Assembly: GCF_011386835.1 (NCBI RefSeq)
Contig: NC_088796.1
Coordinates: forward strand, 85,333,968 to 85,397,967
Source: Chrysemys picta bellii
Lineage: Eukaryota > Chordata > Testudines > Emydidae
Direction: 5' to 3'
DNA: 64,000 bases
Position 1 is the first letter of the stretch. Every line of letters starts with the position of its first letter. A model generated the notes under the pieces. The model saw only the letters and a program-made list of their open reading frames with translations, was not told the origin of the DNA and made no database searches. A program made the translations under genes and the position numbers. This document shows positions 58,561 to 64,000 of the stretch, piece by piece.

Positions 58561-59984
58561 CTGGGGGCTTGAAGGGAATAGTCAAACTTGGGTTTCAGAT
58601 GACGTTTAATTGCTTTATTATGCTATGGCAAAACCAAAAGTGGAATAAGCTTGGACTTATGTATACCTTTGCTTAGAGCAAGGTGGGAACCCTTTCTTTC
58701 TTAAAAGGCAGGAAAAACATCATCAAAGATCTTTTTTTGGGTGGGGAGAGAGGGGAAGATTGATTGAAGGCATAATATTTAAGTTGGCACATATCAGAGA
58801 TGGGCAAATAATGCAATAAGCAATCTGCAAATATGCCTTTCCATCAGCCCTCTCCTATTCATACCAGGAGGAAGCTGTCTGCTCATGTGCTCCTGCTTAT
58901 CACATCTGCCATCACACTAGGAGAGAGGCAGTATCTCAGTTGGACAGGTCCCAAACCATGAGAGACCTTGCAGGCAAAAAAATAAATTACAGCAATGCTC
59001 TGATGAGCTGCATTGTTTATGTGCTGCAGGTGAAGAAATCTCATGCAATAATTGAGCCACTACATTCTGCACAGCAGTCCTCTCTTCATGGGCTGGGCAG
59101 CATGTCATTCACTTTGTTTATATTGACTATAATTTTTGGGGGGAAAATTTATCTTCATGAAAGATTTACTGTGGCTGCCTTATGAGAAGGGAAAGAACAA
59201 GTGGCAGTGGGGTGTCATAGAAGAGGGACCATCGGGTGGTGGCAAAAACTACTTGTGTTGATTGGTAGTTGCTGCTGATAGTGCTAGATGATATAAAGAA
59301 CTGCAACTCATCACTTGGATTTATACTGAAGGTGCTGGATGATGAACTTCTTCCAAAGGCACATAGACAAAAAAAGTCTAAATATCTTCTCAATGATTTT
59401 CCTGCAAAAAGTGGTGCTTTCTTGTAGAAATGACAAAATTATTGTCTGGATCAGATTGACTCAGAACAATGAGTTTTCACATTAAAATCTCATGTAATCT
59501 CTGGAGTATGTCAGTAATGTCTCTAGCTATACTATTTTGCAATGTTTAAGTGAATGGTATCAATATAACACTCTCCTTTAAAAGCTGTGCTATGTAAAAT
59601 AGTTTCTCAGTAATTTTCCTGGAAACTCTATTCTGTAGCATTCCTTAGGCCAAATACTGCTTCCTCCTCTGCGGCCATAGTGGGCTCCAGGCACAGTTGA
59701 AACACTGCAGTTCTGCTTTGCAGGTATGAGGCACATAATCTGAGGCTTGCAGCTTCTGTACCCTATAGAACCCAGCTCCATACGAGCTTTTCTTGTGCTC
59801 CTGTGCTGCAGTAAGAGGAGCACAATAAATAAATAAATAAAAAGCTACAATGGGAAAACAGCAGAGTAAAAGGCAGTTAGAGGCAAAAAAAATCCTTTAA
59901 AAATTAGAAGTCAAATCCTACTGATCAAAATAGTACGGGGTAATAAACTCTGGTAAATCAAGTGTAAAAGCATAGTACGGCAAA
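58561..59984. other. Non-coding sequence with AAAT microsatellite
   Basis: An (AAAT)n run is at 59824-59842. The region 58900-59180 may contain a decayed repeat, but nothing firm. No gene. Confidence 0.45.
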
Positions 59985-61074
59985 GAGTCTTATGCAAAGT
60001 AAGGAGTCATGGGATAAGAGGGAAGGTGCTCTTGTGGATCAGTAACTGGTTAAAAACTAGGAAACAAAGGCTAGGAATAAACGGTCAGTTTTCACAATGG
60101 AAGGTGATAAATTGCAGGGTCCACCAACGATCTGTACTGGGACCTCCTGTGATGTTGAACATATTTATAAATTACAGTATCTGGAAAATGGGCTAAACAG
60201 TGAGGTGGTAAAGTTTGCAGATGATACAAAATTACTCAAGATCATTAAGTCCAAAGCTGATTGGGAAGAGTTAAAAGGAATCTCACAAAACTCAATGGGC
60301 AGTTTCAGTAAAAAAAACCTAAGGTGTTAGGAACCATTAGGAAAGGGATGCATAATAAGACACAAAATATCATGTCACTATATAAATCCATGGTATGCCC
60401 ACACTTTGAATACTGCAGTCCTGGTCACCCCATTTCAGAAAAGATATATTAGAATTAGAAAAGGTGCAGAGAAGGGCAACAAAAATGGTTACGGGTATGG
60501 AACAGCTTCCATATGAGGAGAGATTTAAAAGACTGGGACTGTTCAGTTTAGAAAAGAGATGACTAAGGAAGAATTTGACAGAGGTCTACAAAATCATGAA
60601 AGATGTGGAGAAAGTGAATAAGGAAATGTTATGTATCCCTTTAAATGGGATAAATCTTTAATATCCCTTTAAACACATGAAACAAGGGTCACCCAATGAA
60701 ATCAGTAGGCAGCAGATTTCAAACAAACATATGGAAGTACTTCTTCACACAACGCACATTCAACCTGTGGAACTTGTTGTTGTGAGATGTTGTGAAGGCC
60801 AAAAATATAACTGGCTTAAAAAAATTAGACCTATCCTCCAGGAACTTATCTATCAATGGCTATTAGCCAAGGTGGTCAGGGACTCAACCCCATTCTCTGC
60901 TTGTCCCTAAACCTCTGACTGCCAGAAGCTGGAACTGGACAACAGGATGGATCATTTGATAATTGCCCTGTTCGGTTTATGCCCTCTGAAACATCTGGCA
61001 CTGTCCACTGTCAGAAGATATGATACTGGAGAAGATGGGCCATTGGTCTGACCCAGTCTGTCCATTCTTATGTG
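59985..61074 (+). mobile_element. Old CR1 LINE, 5'-truncated
   Basis: Begins inside the reverse transcriptase ('gtcatgggataagagggaag', 60007-60026). The catalytic motif survives at 60209-60229 ('KFADDTK'). Further on are 'PHFEYC' after a shift near 60400 and '[19 protein letters not shown]'-type sequence at 60500-60555. It ends in 'ggtctgacccagtctgtcc' (61046-61064). It has several stops and a duplicated 'atccctttaa' near 60636-60669. Same broad subfamily as 3691-5550 and 22205-23598. Confidence 0.82.
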
Positions 61075-64000
61075 TTTGCTACCACAAGGATGATCTGTTT
61101 GTTGCCTGTTGAATCATGGGAAAGTAGTGACAGCTGGGGCCCCCATGTTCTTAGGGCTGCACAGAGGGATTTCACTGAACTCACAGGCTTGGAAGAATGA
61201 TTATGAAAAATACAGCCTGGCTTGTTTTGTGTGTAGGTGTGGGAAATCTGGGCCATTGTATAGGACGAATTCAACAACTGCATCCTCTAAACCCCTTGAA
61301 ATGTGCATGGTATCTACACTTTAAAGAACCACTATTATTTCCTGTTAGTAATGTACTCCACGTGTCCCTAAGTTTGAGACTAACATATTGTAAATATGTG
61401 TTGATTTCACTGCAGGTATACTGCCAATAGAAGGTCTCAGAAATACTTTGTAGGTCACAGGATATGCCCCTTCATTTAAATACCTCAGAGTTTATTTCAC
61501 CTGATGGCTCTTTAAGGCTGGAAGGTATGCAATATTCACTGCTTGCTTTATTCAGTTTGATGCAAGTGTGAGAAATCTCACTCATCCAACTGTAATGATA
61601 AGTATTTTTCTAGTTTGACTGTTTTATGCAATTTATTGATTCTTTCTTCTTAAACATATTGACTCAGTTCTACAATCTTTGATTGCTCTCAATTATTTGT
61701 CCAAAATTAAAACCAATGTCACAATGACTGTTCATGCTGGTATAGTCTTTATGTTGTAAAGCCTAAATAAATTGGCAGTTTGGGAGAAAGTAAGTTCTAC
61801 TGTACATGAAACATGCTCTTTCTTCTTTATAAGATAAACAGCACACTTGCTAATGAATAGCAAATTTAATGCACTGAAATTAAATCTCTGCAATAGATTA
61901 AATTTTAAACCATTCATGTGTTCACCCATTGTAAATAAAATGTATAATATCTAGTTGGCAGCATTACTGACAGCCTTACTGACGTGGTTTATTACTAATT
62001 ACTATCATAACATAGTGTTCACACCACTGTAGGTATGATGTCAGTATTTCCAATATAAATTCATCTTGATGGAACTAGCTGAGGAGAGCTCAACAATGTG
62101 CTGCTTCAGACCTCTGTGATAGCTCTTGAGTCTGTAGCAGACCAAGGCTTTAAGCAGTGGTGCAGCCAGGGTGCGGGTAGTTACCACCTTCCACTATACC
62201 TATTGGCTTGAAAAGGTGCCACACATACATCAAAAGGCATCCAGCGGTGCGGTTTTCCCCTGCCCTTTTATTGGCTCCACCACTGTGTGTGAGAGAGAAT
62301 CAGAGTGCAGTGGAGGTAAGGTAAGGATGGGAGGTAATATATATTCTGCCTCCATTAGCCCATGATGTGCCAGCATATGTGGTGCCATCAGGACAACACA
62401 GATCTATCAAGTGACCCAAATGATAACTGTGGAAAAGTCTAGTTATTCAGGATTCTGAATCCTATCCAATAACCCACCCACTCAAAAAGACACGACAAGA
62501 TTAAATCTTTGCCCTTTGATCACTGCAGGCTGAATTTTCTGGCCCCTGTAAGAACCTTGGAAGACACTGAGCACTCTGACCCAGCATTTTAATTAACACC
62601 TGTATGAAATTAGATGAATTTATGAAAAAAAGAATCCTGTGTATGTGTGAGTGAGAAAGAGTCAGAGAGAGTTTAAACAGTATAAATAAATAATTAATAT
62701 TGTGTCTGCTGATCTCCTGGCTAATTTTATCAGTATTCGTAATTTCTGGTTGTTTTAAACAGGTATTTTTCTACACAGAATGTTTGTCTTTAAAAAGTGT
62801 GAACCTCCCCTGTCATAATTGAAATACCGTTGCTGCTATTGTGCATATTGAAATGAATGCGGTGACCATGGGTAATCATGGGGATGAGCACCTCAACCCT
62901 ATTCCAAAACCAAAACTTATGTAAATCTTTTTTTTAAGTTTTGAGTTAATCTTAAAGAAGCACCTTCTCAATGCCCAGTCCTCCAGTCAATGACCTCCAG
63001 ACTCCCACTAAAGCATCTGTGACCATTGCTTAGTATGCTCTTAACCCCTTTTACTCCCAATATGACCACCTCTGTGATCCCTGTCTCCTTCCATACTTTT
63101 GAATATGAGTTCAAGGAATCAGTTGACACTGTTCTAGGTCCTGGAACCTTCATTTTTAACTCTAATGTGGTCCAAATGTAGATGGACATACCAACTTACT
63201 TGTTTTTGAGTTTTTGGGGAAAAAATTAAGGTAAAATGGCAAAATTACAGGACAAGAGTAGAAGCCAGAATGGATTTCTATAAACTGCAAGGTATCGCTG
63301 GAAGGCTGTCTATTAAGTATTTAAGAATGGTGATAGGAATGTCCAGGCAGACATGAATATGAAAGAATAGGGGCTGCACTGAGCAAGGTCATAGATAGGA
63401 CCTCTATTTTGGATGTTGTCCATTATACAGTCCCACTCATTGCTACTTTTCAAGAGCTGGAGCTGTATTTGCCAATACAGAAAATCAGAAATTATTACTT
63501 GAGTTCATTAATGTTAAAAAAAGTACATAAATAATTAAAAGTATGGCCATTTGTTCAACATCTATAAAAGAAAAAAAGTGTTTGCTTGTTATCCTCATGG
63601 AGTCAGCTTAATAATATAATGTTTCATGTCTTTATCAGACTGAAAGTTCAAATCCAGCTTCTATTAATGTAGAATAAGCTATATGCCAATATCTGTCTAT
63701 GATAAATGAATGAGAGAAATCAAACTGTAAACATAAAATGTCATATCTATACTGACATCAAGCAAGTATGACTTTAACAGAATATCAATGCCAGCAATCA
63801 TTTCTATAGTAAAAGTCTGGAAACTGTGAATTATTTGATTCTCCTCAAGCCCACAGGCAATTTAAAAAAGTCATTTTTAAGGTCTGGTTTAGATCCTGTT
63901 ATAAATGCCAGTCCTTTTGAACACTAATCGAACAGTCTACTTTCCCCAAAGTTAAAAAGACTGAACAAGAAAGTTTAGAGGTCCTTCAGGATGGTAGGAT
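61075..64000. other. Non-coding sequence to the end of the window
   Basis: No gene, no clear repeat and no RNA gene recognised. The composition is ordinary AT-rich vertebrate intergenic sequence. Confidence 0.5.

Noticed and set aside
1..64000. CRISPR arrays, operons, phage or bacterial defence systems
   Set aside because: No array of regular repeats and spacers and no dense bacterial coding; the sequence is clearly vertebrate nuclear DNA.

Overview
The window looks like an intergenic or intronic stretch of a turtle (Testudines) nuclear genome. It is AT-rich and has no operons, no recognisable host exon, and no rRNA or tRNA gene. It is packed with interspersed repeats whose make-up fits turtles: abundant CR1 LINEs, including two young copies with open reading frames, Penelope-like elements (PLEs), old MIR and L2-like remnants, many small inverted-repeat DNA elements (MITEs), and solo LTRs. 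The assignment rests on repeat content only; a crocodilian is a less likely alternative.

Layout. At 1-1620 there is AT-rich sequence, then two MITEs side by side; the second has hAT-type termini and an 8-bp target duplication. At 3050-5550 two old CR1-clade fragments lie head to tail. At 9310-12065 sits a young CR1 copy on the minus strand with a 912-codon frame covering most of the endonuclease and all of the reverse transcriptase. Two members of an AT-rich hAT-like MITE family are at 14743-14979 and 19904-20271. Another old CR1-clade copy is at 15340-16745. At 22205-23598 an old CR1 carries a nested RTE-like mini-element with its own target duplication. PLE ends occur at 25568-25720 and, as an inverted pair with a 12-bp target duplication, at 26670-26878. 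The region 27400-37830 holds decayed L2-like, tRNA-derived SINE and MIR pieces, palindromic repeats and a Harbinger-like MITE. At 37830-44075 a decayed L1 on the minus strand has been invaded by two solo LTRs (5-bp target duplications) and by a PLE that retains a GIY-YIG endonuclease domain. After a MIR, a 5S-like remnant and two CR1 tails comes a PLE with a partial inverted copy (53385-53898), then a second young CR1 (56576-58560) about 98% identical in protein to the first, and a last old CR1 (59985-61074).

The genes here do not form a pathway; the window is a layered record of transposition. The most interesting signal is a hammerhead-ribozyme-like core inside the PLE termini, with a base-pair-preserving difference in stem II between two subfamilies. 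Next are the palindromic PLE insertion with a clear target duplication, and an RTE-like element in which an endonuclease piece is joined directly to the C-terminal tail without the reverse transcriptase. No new host system was found.
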